A stretch of 22,057 nucleotides of DNA from JAAFHN01 sp031421855 (GCA_031421855.1 JANOPN010000170.1:1-22057); one strand, 5' to 3'; shown: positions 7,198 to 14,774, counted from the stretch's first letter. Numbers and translations: made by a program. Notes: generated by a model from the letters alone, not told the origin.

Positions 7198-7275
7198 GTC
7201 GTGATTGTGCCCAAGCGAAGCCTAAATAGAACAAGCACCTCAAATTCTCAGTCGCGAGCCCATGCATCGCTGTGC

Positions 7276-7281
7276 TACAAT
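7276..7281 (+). promoter_or_regulatory. Extended -10 element of the ArsR-type gene
   Basis: TGCTACAAT (7273-7281) is an extended -10 motif. No good -35 is visible. Transcription would begin near 7288, inside the operator-like repeat, giving a leader of only about 14 nt. Confidence 0.45.
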
Positions 7282-7282
7282 C

Positions 7283-7300
7283 CGTTTACAAGATTAAACG
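7283..7300. promoter_or_regulatory. Candidate ArsR-family operator O1
   Basis: CGTTTA CAAGAT TAAACG is a perfect 6-6-6 inverted repeat ending 1 nt before the regulator's start codon and covering the expected transcription start. It is nearly identical to O2 upstream of the dehydrogenase gene (7676-7693). This suggests autorepression. Confidence 0.65.
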
Positions 7301-7301
7301 C

Positions 7302-7634
7302 ATGAGCACGACAACCGATCCCAACACCATCACGCTTGACGATGTTCTTGCGAGCTTCAGGGCGAGTGCGCCGATCTTTTTGGCATTGGGTGACACCTAT
7401 CGGCAAGACATCGTCATGCTGTTGGCTCAGCATGAGCGCTTGAATGTGACCCAGATATCGGATTTGATGCCGTTGTCGCGCCCCGCGATTTCGCATCACT
7501 TGAAGGTCCTCAAGCTTGCGGGCTTGCTGAGCTTGGAGCGGGTGTCGCGAGAGAACTTTTACAGTTTGAGCGTCGACGATGCACTGGCAACCTTGCGTCG
7601 TTTCGTTGAGCAAGCCGAAGTGTCTTGCACTTGA
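7302..7634 (+). CDS. ArsR-family winged helix-turn-helix regulator
   Basis: The 110-residue protein has the ArsR/SmtB fold. FLALGDTYRQDIVMLLAQHE is the usual first helices, ISDLMPLSRPAISHHLKVLK is the helix-turn-helix (about residues 52-71), and the wing is LLSLERVSRENFYSL. The metal-binding ELCVCDL motif of arsenic/cadmium sensors is absent, so it probably senses something other than metals or is controlled by protein partners. I chose the ATG at 7302. A GTG at 7272 would overlap the promoter and operator. The inverted repeats before this gene and before the next one suggest that it represses itself and the short-chain dehydrogenase. Confidence 0.92.
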   Translation: MSTTTDPNTITLDDVLASFRASAPIFLALGDTYRQDIVMLLAQHERLNVTQISDLMPLSRPAISHHLKVLKLAGLLSLERVSRENFYSLSVDDALATLRRFVEQAEVSCT

Positions 7635-7643
7635 GTGACCCGT

Positions 7644-7665
7644 GGCCTCGCAAGGGGCTTTTTTT
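7644..7665 (+). terminator. Weak candidate terminator after the ArsR-type gene
   Basis: A short GCCT/GGGC stem (7645-7658) is followed by seven T residues. The stem is weak, so readthrough into the dehydrogenase is possible. Confidence 0.4.
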
Positions 7666-7675
7666 AAACCCAAAC

Positions 7676-7693
7676 CGTTCATGAGATTAAACG
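7676..7693. promoter_or_regulatory. Candidate ArsR-family operator O2
   Basis: CGTTCA TGAGAT TAAACG matches O1 in both arms except one base, and shares AGAT in the spacer. It lies 28 nt upstream of the dehydrogenase start codon. Confidence 0.65.
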
Positions 7694-7721
7694 ATTGAAC
7701 ATAACTTAACCAGGAACCCAA

Positions 7722-8522
7722 ATGACCAACCCCACGAAAACAACCCCAACCGCGCTCATCACTGGCGCTTCATCCGGCATTGGCAAAAGCCTTGCGACCG
7801 AGTTTGCCAAGGGCGGCTACAACGTCGTGCTGGCCGCACGCGGCGTGGCCAGCATGCAAACCCTGGCTGATGATTTGCAGCGCCGCTTCAAAATCGTCGC
7901 GACCGTGATTGCGGCTGATCTCCAAACCGAAACCGGTGCGAAGCAGCTTCACGCCGACGTCAAAGCGCGCAACTTGACCATCAGCGCGTTGGCCAACAAC
8001 GCGGGCTATGGCAATTTTGGTGAGTTTCAGCACACCGACCTCGCGGGCGAACTGGCCATGATGCAACTCAACATGAACACGGTTGTTGCCTTGAGCAAGC
8101 TATTCATGCCCGACTTATTGGCCACGCGAGGCAAGATCATCAACACCGCCTCGACGGCAGCGTTTCAGCCCGGCCCATATATGGCGGTGTACTACGCAAC
8201 CAAAGCGTTTGTTTTGAGTTTTTCTGAGGCCATCGCGTCTGAGCTCGACGGCAGCGGGGTCACCGTGACCGCGTTTTGCCCAGGCCCAACCGCATCGGGG
8301 TTTCAAGACAAAGCCGTCATGCAAGCCAGCGCCTTGGTCAAAGGCAAAAAGCTGCCGACCGCCGACGAAGTCGCCGCCGCCAGCTACGCCGCCATGCAGC
8401 GTGGCCAACGCGTGTTCATCCCTGGCGCGATGAACTGGCTCATGGCCCAAAGCCCACGTTTCACGCCGCGAAACGTGGTAACCGCGCTGGTCAAACAGAT
8501 GTCAAAGCCTGTGCCCAATTAA
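7722..8522 (+). CDS. Short-chain dehydrogenase/reductase (SDR)
   Basis: The 266-residue classical SDR carries the cofactor motif TGASSGIG (14-21), the NNAG motif (92-95) and the catalytic Ser144, Tyr157 and Lys161 (YYATK). It should be an NAD(P)H-dependent oxidoreductase acting on a carbonyl or hydroxyl substrate that cannot be named from sequence. The ATG at 7722 follows CCAGGAACCCAA. It lies 87 nt downstream of the ArsR-type gene with its own operator-like repeat, which suggests that it is the main target of that regulator. The downstream gene is convergent. Confidence 0.92.
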   Translation: MTNPTKTTPTALITGASSGIGKSLATEFAKGGYNVVLAARGVASMQTLADDLQRRFKIVATVIAADLQTETGAKQLHADVKARNLTISALANNAGYGNFGEFQHTDLAGELAMMQLNMNTVVALSKLFMPDLLATRGKIINTASTAAFQPGPYMAVYYATKAFVLSFSEAIASELDGSGVTVTAFCPGPTASGFQDKAVMQASALVKGKKLPTADEVAAASYAAMQRGQRVFIPGAMNWLMAQSPRFTPRNVVTALVKQMSKPVPN

Positions 8523-8554
8523 CCTGCAGCCGCGCCAAAGCCCAAAATTCAACG

Positions 8555-8612
8555 AAATATTGGGGAAATATACCCTTGGTCACCGGATTCATTCATCCGG
8601 TTGCTATTTTTT
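8555..8612 (+). repeat. Dispersed intergenic repeat, copy B
   Basis: Copy B has AAATATTGGGG, then CTTGGTCACCGGATTCATT, an internal ATCCGG, and GTTGCTATTTTTT. The GCTAT end overlaps the stop codon and last two lysine codons of the convergent flavoprotein gene. Confidence 0.75.
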
Positions 8613-9725
8613 CAGTAGTGACGCGACATGCTCTCCGATGGCCAGGCAGCTCGTTAAACCGGGCGACTCGATGCCAAACAGGTTGACCAAGCCTTTGAGT
8701 CCGTGGGTTGTCGGGCCTTGGATGACGAAGTCAGGCGCGGCTTGGTTGGGGCCGTGGATTTTGGGGCGCACGCCGCTGTAGCTGGGCTGCAGCGCGTCGT
8801 TTGGCAGACCGGGCCAGTAGCGTCGCACAGCGCTGTAGCAAACCTGGGCACGCCGGGGGTCAACGGCGTAGTCAATTTGCGACTCGTGCGCCACGTCAAG
8901 CCACTCCATGTCGGGCCCAAACTTGGCTTGGCAGCCGAGATCGAGCGTGAGGTGAACACCCAGCCACGCCCCGCTGTGAACGGGGTAGACGAGTTGCTTG
9001 AATGGCGAGCGACCCGACAGGCTGAAGTAGTTGCCCTTTGCGAAATGCGCTTTTGGCACGTGTTGCGAGCCCAAACCTTGGGTTGCCCGCGCAAGCTCAC
9101 ACGCGCCCAAAGCCGCGCTGTTGACGACGGTGTGGGCGAGCAACTCGCTTAGTTCACCGCCGGTGTCGGTGGTGACGATCCATTGGCCGCCCGGCGCGGG
9201 TTTGAGTGAGGTGACGCGGGTGCCAAGTGCCACCACCGAGCCCGCACGCTCCAAGTCGCCCTGCAGCGCAATCATGAGCGCGTGGCTGTCCACGATGCCG
9301 GTGCTAGGTGACTCGAGCGCCGCGACACCTGCCAACTCGGGCTCGCGGGCGCGCAACTCAGCGCCGCTGAGCAAGCGCACCAGCACGCCGTTGGTCGCCG
9401 CCGTGGATTCAAGGGCTTTGAGCGCGGGCAAGTCGTGCTCGTCACAAGCGACAACCAGCTTGCCCAAGCGCGCATGAGGCACGTGTCGAGACTCACAAAA
9501 GTCGTACAAGAGCGCCTTGCCACGCACACACAGCCGGGCTTTGAGGCTGCCGGGTGGGTAGTAAAGCCCGGCGTGTATGACTTCGCTGTTGCGCGAGCTC
9601 ACCCCTTGACCGATGTGGCCTTCGCGCTCAATCACGATGACTTCGCGGCCTTGCAACGAAAGCGCTCGAGCCACAGCCAAGCCGACCGCGCCCGCTCCAA
9701 CCACGACACAGTCAGCCTGATCCAC
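8604..9725 (-). CDS. FAD-dependent oxidoreductase, L-2-hydroxyglutarate oxidase-like
   Basis: The 373-residue DAO-family flavoprotein begins with a Rossmann dinucleotide motif, VVVGAGAVG (GxGxxG 10-15), with Glu33 at the end of strand 2. VSSRNSEVIHAGLYYPPGSL is a strong signature of the L-2-hydroxyglutarate oxidase/dehydrogenase group. The enzyme would oxidise L-2-hydroxyglutarate or a similar 2-hydroxy acid to the oxo acid. The start is GTG (9723-9725), one nucleotide after the stop of the upstream amidohydrolase gene, so the two genes form an operon that could serve glutamate-related catabolism. The 3' end runs into repeat copy B. Confidence 0.88.
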   Translation of the reverse strand: MDQADCVVVGAGAVGLAVARALSLQGREVIVIEREGHIGQGVSSRNSEVIHAGLYYPPGSLKARLCVRGKALLYDFCESRHVPHARLGKLVVACDEHDLPALKALESTAATNGVLVRLLSGAELRAREPELAGVAALESPSTGIVDSHALMIALQGDLERAGSVVALGTRVTSLKPAPGGQWIVTTDTGGELSELLAHTVVNSAALGACELARATQGLGSQHVPKAHFAKGNYFSLSGRSPFKQLVYPVHSGAWLGVHLTLDLGCQAKFGPDMEWLDVAHESQIDYAVDPRRAQVCYSAVRRYWPGLPNDALQPSYSGVRPKIHGPNQAAPDFVIQGPTTHGLKGLVNLFGIESPGLTSCLAIGEHVASLLKK

Positions 9726-9726
9726 G

Positions 9727-10566
9727 TCAGAGCAATCGTGGGTCTGCGGTTGTGAGCATTTGCACCAATCCTTTCAGGCTTTGGCGAATGCCGTCAAAGC
9801 CCGCATGTGGCTCGCGAGAAGCTTCGTCCATGTAGCGCGAGCAGTTGAGCTCAATTTGTACGCTGTGCCGGTGCGCGGCTGGATCGCTGTATCTGCGCAC
9901 CAACTCAACGCCTTTGTAGGGGTGGTTCAGTGCCACGCTGTACCCTTGGGCGATCAAATGGGCTTGAATCAGCTCGATCAAAGCGGTTGATGAGGTGGTG
10001 TGGTCGCGGTTACCCAGCACAAAATCGGGGTGACGCTCGCCGGGAAATTCGGTTGCAAATTGCGATGCCACCGCTGGCATGCTGTGGCAATTGATGTGGA
10101 TGCTGTAGCCGTGGCGCGCGTGCGCGGCGGCAATGGCCTGCTCGACAGCTGCGTGATACGGCTGCCAACACCGCTGGATGCGGGCTTTGACCTCGTCAAC
10201 GCCCAAGCGGCGCTGATAGATGGGTGTGCCGTCGTCCAGTGCCTTCCAAAAGAGCCCCTTGCCCAAGCGGACTTTGATGTTGTCAGAGACCGGTTGCGGC
10301 CACGCGGACTCCAGCATGGTGTTGTCGATCTCATTGACATCGCGGTTGGGGTCGAGGTAGCTGCGGGGAAAATGTGCCTCGATCCAAGCGCAACCCAAAT
10401 CCGGTGCAAAACCATAGAGTCGCTCGACATGGGTGTCTTCAGCGCGGCGCAGCGCGGTGTAGTTGCACGCAAAACCAAAGTCGCTCGGGTAGTCGGTGCC
10501 GCTGTGCGGTGAATCAAGCACCAAGGCATTGATGCCCTGGGCAACGGAGATGGCGGTAGAAGTCAT
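9727..10566 (-). CDS. N-formylglutamate amidohydrolase family protein
   Basis: The 279-residue protein shows family motifs: LVLDSPHSGTDYPSD near the start, RRAEDTHVERLY, SYLDPNRDVNEID, INCHSMPAV and a C-terminal HSVQIELNCSRYMDE. N-formylglutamate amidohydrolase releases glutamate and formate in histidine degradation. No other hut gene is nearby, so the function here may be general N-formyl or N-acyl amino acid hydrolysis. I start at the ATG 10564-10566, because the 29-residue upstream extension runs into the divergent yjgR start region. It is cotranscribed with the following flavoprotein gene. Confidence 0.88.
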   Translation of the reverse strand: MTSTAISVAQGINALVLDSPHSGTDYPSDFGFACNYTALRRAEDTHVERLYGFAPDLGCAWIEAHFPRSYLDPNRDVNEIDNTMLESAWPQPVSDNIKVRLGKGLFWKALDDGTPIYQRRLGVDEVKARIQRCWQPYHAAVEQAIAAAHARHGYSIHINCHSMPAVASQFATEFPGERHPDFVLGNRDHTTSSTALIELIQAHLIAQGYSVALNHPYKGVELVRRYSDPAAHRHSVQIELNCSRYMDEASREPHAGFDGIRQSLKGLVQMLTTADPRLL

Positions 10567-10596
10567 GACCGCATTGTCACCCGCCCGTGCTCTAAT

Positions 10597-10613
10597 TTGG
10601 GACTCGATCCCAA
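10597..10613. promoter_or_regulatory. Inverted repeat in the divergent hutG-like/yjgR intergenic region
   Basis: TTGGGA CTCGA TCCCAA lies 13 nt upstream of the yjgR start, just after TCTAAT (10591-10596), a possible -10 element. It could be an operator, but no binding protein is suggested by the context. Confidence 0.35.
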
Positions 10614-10626
10614 TACCCTTGACCCC

Positions 10627-12192
10627 ATGACCAACCCCTATTTGATTGCCCAAAGCGGCGCCGGTAAGTCCTTGATTGAGTGTTTTTTACGCCCAGACAA
10701 GGCCAACCGGCATGGCTTGATTACCGGCGCGACCGGCACGGGCAAAACGGTCAGCCTGCAAACCTTGGCCGAAGCCTTCTCGGGCTCGGGCGTGCCGGTG
10801 TTCATGGCTGACGTGAAGGGCGACTTGACCGGCATATCTCAAAGCGGATCAATCTCGCCCAAACTGGCAGGTGTTTTGACCGAACGAGGCATTGAAGCAC
10901 CCATGCCGCAGGCCTTTGCCGTCACGCTGTGGGATGTATTTGGCAAACAAGGCCACCCCGTTCGCGCGACGGTGTCTGACTTGGGGCCACAGCTTTTGGC
11001 GCGCCTGCTCAACCTCAACGAGACCCAAACCGGCGTTTTGCAAATCGTCTTCAAAGTTGCCGACGACCAGGGCCTGCTGCTGCTTGACATGAAAGACCTG
11101 CGGGCCATGTGCCAGCACGTCGGCGACAACGCCAGCACCTTCACCACCGAGTACGGCAACGTCAGCGCGGCCAGCGTCGGGGCCATTCAGCGGGGTTTAC
11201 TCACGCTTGACGAGCAAGGCGCGGATCAGTTTTTTGGCGAGCCCATGCTCAACATCAATGATTTTTTGCAAACCGTTGACGGCAAGGGCGTGATCAACAT
11301 CTTGGCGGCGGACAAGCTGCTGAATTCACCGCGTTTGTACGCAACGTTCTTGCTGTGGATGCTGTCTGAGCTCTATGAGCACTTGCCCGAGGTGGGCGAT
11401 CTTGATCAGCCCAAGGTTGTGTTTTTCTTTGACGAAGCACACTTGCTCTTTAACGACGCGCCCAAGGCCTTGTTGGAGCGCATCGAGCTCGTGGTGCGGT
11501 TGGTGCGCAGCAAGGGCGTTGGCGTTTTTTTCGTGACGCAAAACCCGCTTGATGTGCCCGACAGCGTGCTGGCGCAACTGGGCAACCGGGTGCAACACGC
11601 CCTGCGCGCCTTCACGCCGCGCGACCAAAAGGCAGTCAAGGCGGCAGCCGACACCATGCGTCAAAACCCAGGCTTGGACATCGCCACGGCCATCACCGAA
11701 CTCGCAGTTGGCGAGGCACTCATTAGCTTTTTGGACGACAAAGGCCGCCCCGGCATCACCGAGCGCGTGTTTGTGCGGCCACCTGCGTCGCGCATTGGAC
11801 CCATCACAGGCGAAGAACGGGCAGTTTTGCTCAAAACCTCGTTGGTTGCGGGTGTTTACGAAAAAACGATTGACCGCGAGTCAGCCTACGAGCGCTTAGG
11901 CGGACGCACCGACGCCCACATGGCAGACGAGGCCACTGCCACTGAACAGGCCAAACATGTCGACGCCCAGGCGCCAGAGTCCAAACCCAGCGGCGGCTGG
12001 TTCAGCGGCATTGGCGACATGATTGGCGGCGCGCTCTCGGGCGGTGGTGCCAACTCGAAAGGTACCCGCCCACGCATGGGCGCGGGCGAGCAACTCATCA
12101 AGTCAGCCGCCAGCGCCGTGGGCCGCGAAGTCGGTCGGCAAATCATCCGAGGCGTGCTCGGAGGCATTTTGGGCGGTGGACGCAGGCGTTGA
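10627..12192 (+). CDS. yjgR: YjgR-family HerA-like ATPase (DUF853)
   Basis: The 521-residue protein resembles E. coli YjgR over nearly its full length. It has a Walker A motif, GATGTGKT (34-41), FMADVKGDLTG, HPVRATVSDLGP, a Walker B motif VVFFFDEAHLLF (about 263), QLGNRVQHALRAFTP, and a glycine-rich C-terminus ending RGVLGGILGGGRRR. HerA/FtsK-type hexameric ATPases translocate DNA, but the role of YjgR is not well established. I start at ATG 10627, which gives the family N-terminus. A 10597 start would read through the upstream inverted repeat. Residues about 430-480 are a variable linker rich in Ala, Gly and Ser. Confidence 0.93.
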   Translation: MTNPYLIAQSGAGKSLIECFLRPDKANRHGLITGATGTGKTVSLQTLAEAFSGSGVPVFMADVKGDLTGISQSGSISPKLAGVLTERGIEAPMPQAFAVTLWDVFGKQGHPVRATVSDLGPQLLARLLNLNETQTGVLQIVFKVADDQGLLLLDMKDLRAMCQHVGDNASTFTTEYGNVSAASVGAIQRGLLTLDEQGADQFFGEPMLNINDFLQTVDGKGVINILAADKLLNSPRLYATFLLWMLSELYEHLPEVGDLDQPKVVFFFDEAHLLFNDAPKALLERIELVVRLVRSKGVGVFFVTQNPLDVPDSVLAQLGNRVQHALRAFTPRDQKAVKAAADTMRQNPGLDIATAITELAVGEALISFLDDKGRPGITERVFVRPPASRIGPITGEERAVLLKTSLVAGVYEKTIDRESAYERLGGRTDAHMADEATATEQAKHVDAQAPESKPSGGWFSGIGDMIGGALSGGGANSKGTRPRMGAGEQLIKSAASAVGREVGRQIIRGVLGGILGGGRRR

Positions 12193-12216
12193 GACTCGCT
12201 TTTGAGCTTGCGTTCA

Positions 12217-12272
12217 CTGATATTTTGATAGCGACAAACCCAATAGATCCGGCGACCAAGTGCCAATATCAG
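12217..12272 (-). repeat. Dispersed intergenic repeat, copy C
   Basis: Read on the minus strand: CTGATATTGGCACTTGGTCG, then CCGGATCTATTGGGTTTGTC and GCTATCAAAATATCAG. It is bounded by 8-bp inverted ends CTGATATT/AATATCAG. It lies between the convergent yjgR and small membrane-protein genes. Confidence 0.75.
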
Positions 12273-12293
12273 CAATGAAAAGCTGAGACGCGC

Positions 12294-12545
12294 CTATTTT
12301 ACGTCTGCGCCAGCCTTTTCAGCGGCTTTTAGTTTTTCTGCCGTTTGGTCGGCCCCTTGATGCAGCGCTTGTGCAGCGGCCGCGCCCACTGCATTGGCCG
12401 CTTCGGTGGGCGTTTGGGCTTGAATGGCGGGGGCATCGCCCTGCCCTTGAATCTGAATCACGGGCGCTACCGTGGTCGTCTTCATCTGCTTAGCTGCCAA
12501 AAAGCCGACGATCAGCAGGGCAAGCAAGATACCGATGAGTTTCAT
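12294..12545 (-). CDS. Small membrane-anchored or exported protein of unknown function
   Basis: The 83-residue protein begins MKLIGILLALLIVGFLAAK, one hydrophobic segment with a positive residue at each end (signal anchor or uncleaved signal peptide). A polar, alanine/glutamine-rich region follows and ends in a predicted helical AEKLKAAEKAGADVK. Its ATG overlaps the stop codon of the PaiB-like gene (ATGA, 12542-12545), so translation is probably coupled. I recognise no family. Confidence 0.75.
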   Translation of the reverse strand: MKLIGILLALLIVGFLAAKQMKTTTVAPVIQIQGQGDAPAIQAQTPTEAANAVGAAAAQALHQGADQTAEKLKAAEKAGADVK

Positions 12546-13171
12546 TTTTGGGCATCCTCAACCAGGCCGGTCCGTTGCATCCACTGAGCCAAAGCGCGCT
12601 CGTTTTCGTTGCCTTGGCTGTAAGCGCTGAACATCGCGGCGTGTGACTCGGGCCGATGCTGGTTGATTTTGATCTTGGCCTCAATGTTGCTGACCTTGAT
12701 CTCAAAACCGACGATTCCTGCCAACATTTTGAGCTGATATTCCTCGCCCAAGTCTTGCCACTGCTTGGCATAGGCTGGCTCGTGGTCGCCAATCAGGCAT
12801 TTGAGCAGGCGGTCTTTGTCGCGTGGGTCTTCAATCAAACTGGCTTGCCCGGTGCAATGCACGGCCAAATAGCTCCAGGTCGGTACTCGCGCCAAGTCGG
12901 GGTAGACCTGGGGCGACATGTAGGCCTGTGGCCCCATGAATGTCGCGACGACCTGGGGTCGATCGCGCAAGTAGCGCCAGTGCGGGTTGGGTTTAGCCAC
13001 ATGTCCCAGCAGCGACCAATCGTCACCGTCGACTACCAAATGAAGCGGAATGTGGGTCACGAACGGGCAACCGGCATCGTCAACACTGATGAGCGACGCA
13101 AACGGATGCGAGCGCACAATGAACTGCGCAATGTCAGCAGACTTGACTTTGAATTGAGGTGGTAGGTACAC
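12542..13171 (-). CDS. PaiB-like FMN-binding family protein
   Basis: The 209-residue protein matches PaiB: YLPPQFKVKSADIAQFI at the start, ASLISVDDAGCPFVTHIPL, GHVAKPNPHWR, VVATFMGPQAYMSPQVY, PTWSYLAVHCTGQASLIED and LKMLAGIVGFEIKVSNIEAK. B. subtilis PaiB is described as a negative regulator of sporulation and degradative enzyme genes, and the fold is a split-barrel flavin-binding one. The role here is unknown. I chose the GTG at 13169-13171, which has AAGGA five nucleotides upstream and yields the usual family length. A TTG at 13198 would add nine residues and lacks such a site. Repeat copy D lies directly upstream. Confidence 0.9.
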   Translation of the reverse strand: MYLPPQFKVKSADIAQFIVRSHPFASLISVDDAGCPFVTHIPLHLVVDGDDWSLLGHVAKPNPHWRYLRDRPQVVATFMGPQAYMSPQVYPDLARVPTWSYLAVHCTGQASLIEDPRDKDRLLKCLIGDHEPAYAKQWQDLGEEYQLKMLAGIVGFEIKVSNIEAKIKINQHRPESHAAMFSAYSQGNENERALAQWMQRTGLVEDAQK

Positions 13172-13204
13172 AGAAATCCTTGCTCGTCGGCTACTCAATG
13201 CTGT

Positions 13205-13246
13205 AAAAAATCATAGCACCGAGCTGAATGAATCCGGCGACCAGTG
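13205..13246 (-). repeat. Dispersed intergenic repeat, copy D
   Basis: Read on the minus strand: CACTGGTCGCCGGATTCATT, then CAGCTCGGTGCTATGATTTT. It lies 33 nt upstream of the PaiB-like start codon, between genes on the same strand. Confidence 0.75.
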
Positions 13247-13274
13247 AGCGAATTGATTCAAAATTTGCCTCAAA

Positions 13275-14375
13275 TCAATCCAAAATGCTTGCTGCGCTTA
13301 CGCGCAAATCCAGATTCAAGGTCAGCAACTCCGATGCCACGCCAGGGTCGTCGGCATCGGTCACCATCGTCAGCACCCAGCCACCGCGCTCAAAGTGCGC
13401 TTGAATGCCCTCGACTTTCGGCGACCCCGCCAATGCCCAGCTTCGCAGCACGGCATTCTCGGCGTTCAGTAGCACCACGGCACTGCCCACGCATGGGCCG
13501 TCGTCGTAGCTGCTTTGAGTGTCCTCGGCAACCGCCGAGGCCAACCACAGGCCATCGCCCAGAGAGGTTGCGTCGGTAGGTGCCAAGGCAACGCCCTGCG
13601 CAGAACCCAAATCAACCCGTTGCACCTTCACGGGTGTTGGCACGGGCACGGGCACGGGCACGCGCAGAGCCACCTTCGACGCCTGTTCCAACAACCACCG
13701 CAAAAACGGCGCAAGCTCGAATTCGACAACCGTGCAACTGCCCGTCGCTTGGCTCTCACGCTGCAACAGCTTCAATCGATCGCCAACGACGACCGCGCCC
13801 TCGATGTTGAGGCCACCCAGCTGTTGCCGCAACAGCGCGAAAATAGGCCCAAGGTCGATCACCACGCCAGCATCAAACAAGTCCACAAGCGGCGCGTCGG
13901 CGGCCCCGGCGTCTTTGAACATCAGCAGTACCCCCAAGTTGCGGGTGGTCGGCGTGGACCCCGAGCCCATGGCGAGCAACGCCCGCCGCCCCTCAAGGGT
14001 CGGCCAGTGCTGCGGCTCCAAATGCAGCAGCACCTCAAAATCAGGCTTCGCCGCCTTTCTGGCGGCGGCGTTGTCGGGCAGCAGCCCGGGCAACAGCTGC
14101 AAAAATTCAATTGGACCGCTGGCTACCGCATCAAACGAAGCCAGATGCAATTCATCGTCAGCGACCACAAAGCAGCGTCGCCCGATCATCACCAAACCAC
14201 TGGCCGCACAAACATGCGCCCGCCCGGCGGGATGCTCGCCCGCTTCGGCTGTGAGCTTTCGAACGACTTGTGGGGCGACCACAAGTGGCGCAGCCGAGCC
14301 TCGCAAGGGGGCCTCGGCCAGCGCATCACGCAATGCACGCGGGGTCGGGGTTTTAACAGGCAACGATTGACTCAC
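13275..14375 (-). CDS. DUF6929-like protein of unknown function
   Basis: The 366-residue protein carries segments I associate with the DUF6929 family: AASGLVMIGRRCFVVADDEL, KAAKPDFEVLLHLEP, LLAMGSGSTP, IDLGPIFALLRQQ and LNIEGAVVVGDRLKLLQR. The repeated strand-rich pattern suggests a beta-propeller-like fold, but that is inference. The start is GTG (14373-14375), with GAGAGG seven nucleotides upstream. A TTG at 14390 is less likely. An internal PVPVPVPTPV stretch comes from four tandem GGCACG hexamers (13639-13662) and is probably a flexible linker that can change length. I see no signal peptide or known catalytic motif. Confidence 0.8.
   Translation of the reverse strand: MSQSLPVKTPTPRALRDALAEAPLRGSAAPLVVAPQVVRKLTAEAGEHPAGRAHVCAASGLVMIGRRCFVVADDELHLASFDAVASGPIEFLQLLPGLLPDNAAARKAAKPDFEVLLHLEPQHWPTLEGRRALLAMGSGSTPTTRNLGVLLMFKDAGAADAPLVDLFDAGVVIDLGPIFALLRQQLGGLNIEGAVVVGDRLKLLQRESQATGSCTVVEFELAPFLRWLLEQASKVALRVPVPVPVPTPVKVQRVDLGSAQGVALAPTDATSLGDGLWLASAVAEDTQSSYDDGPCVGSAVVLLNAENAVLRSWALAGSPKVEGIQAHFERGGWVLTMVTDADDPGVASELLTLNLDLRVSAASILD
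13639..13662. repeat. Tandem hexamer (GGCACG x4) inside the DUF6929-like gene
   Basis: Four consecutive ggcacg units encode the PVPVPVP part of the protein. Slippage here would change length in frame by two residues per unit. Confidence 0.85.
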
Positions 14376-14434
14376 GTTGATACCTCTCAACAGGCATCAA
14401 ATGCCTGACTAGCCAAATTATCGAAGCAAATCAG

Positions 14435-14476
14435 CCTCTGGTCACCGGATTCATTAAAGGTGTTGCTATGACTTTT
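14435..14476 (+). repeat. Dispersed intergenic repeat, copy E
   Basis: The copy reads CCTCTGGTCACCGGATTCAT, then TAAAGGTGTTGCTATGACTT TTG. It lies in the gap between the DUF6929-like gene and the toxin-antitoxin region (14376-14823), which has no convincing gene. Confidence 0.75.
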
Positions 14477-14642
14477 GAACCGGCGATGCGATGAAGAAAA
14501 ACTTGCTTTCGCTGATTCAAGGGCACACTGTCCCAAAAAGCGCCCTTCGTCGTCCACCGCATTAACGTGTGTATTTTTGAACTCCAATCGAGGATCGTCA
14601 AAACGATAGCCGATCCCATTTCCTGTGATTTTGTCCAAACGG

Positions 14643-14657
14643 TCACTCCCACTCAAT
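14643..14657. repeat. Distal direct repeat of the guaA 3' end (candidate att site)
   Basis: tcactcccactcaat is identical to the last codons and stop of guaA at 16200-16214, in the same orientation. The match extends to 18 bp with one mismatch (to 14660/16217). On the minus strand this copy would read TIEWE-stop, like the end of GuaA, but it is attached to unrelated sequence. This is the pattern left by site-specific integration at guaA. Confidence 0.6.
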
Positions 14658-14774
14658 TGTCAATCCGCTTAAAAACTTGGACTTGTTTGCATTGCGTTGC
14701 ACTGGGTTGGACGATTGCCATAAATCGTCTAAGGTTGTCCATAGCGTCAGATTTGCCGTCAAAACTAACGCGCT

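Noticed and set aside
13515..14408. Overlapping plus-strand frames of about 280-300 codons
   Set aside because: They are antisense to the DUF6929-like gene. Compositions are biased (Arg/Gln or Ser/Ala) and no domain is visible.
14387..14656. Minus-strand frame of 89 codons starting in the att-like repeat
   Set aside because: It needs a TTG start inside the 15-bp repeat, has no visible Shine-Dalgarno, and its second half is encoded by dispersed repeat copy E. I could not match it to any family. It could be the remnant of a native gene.
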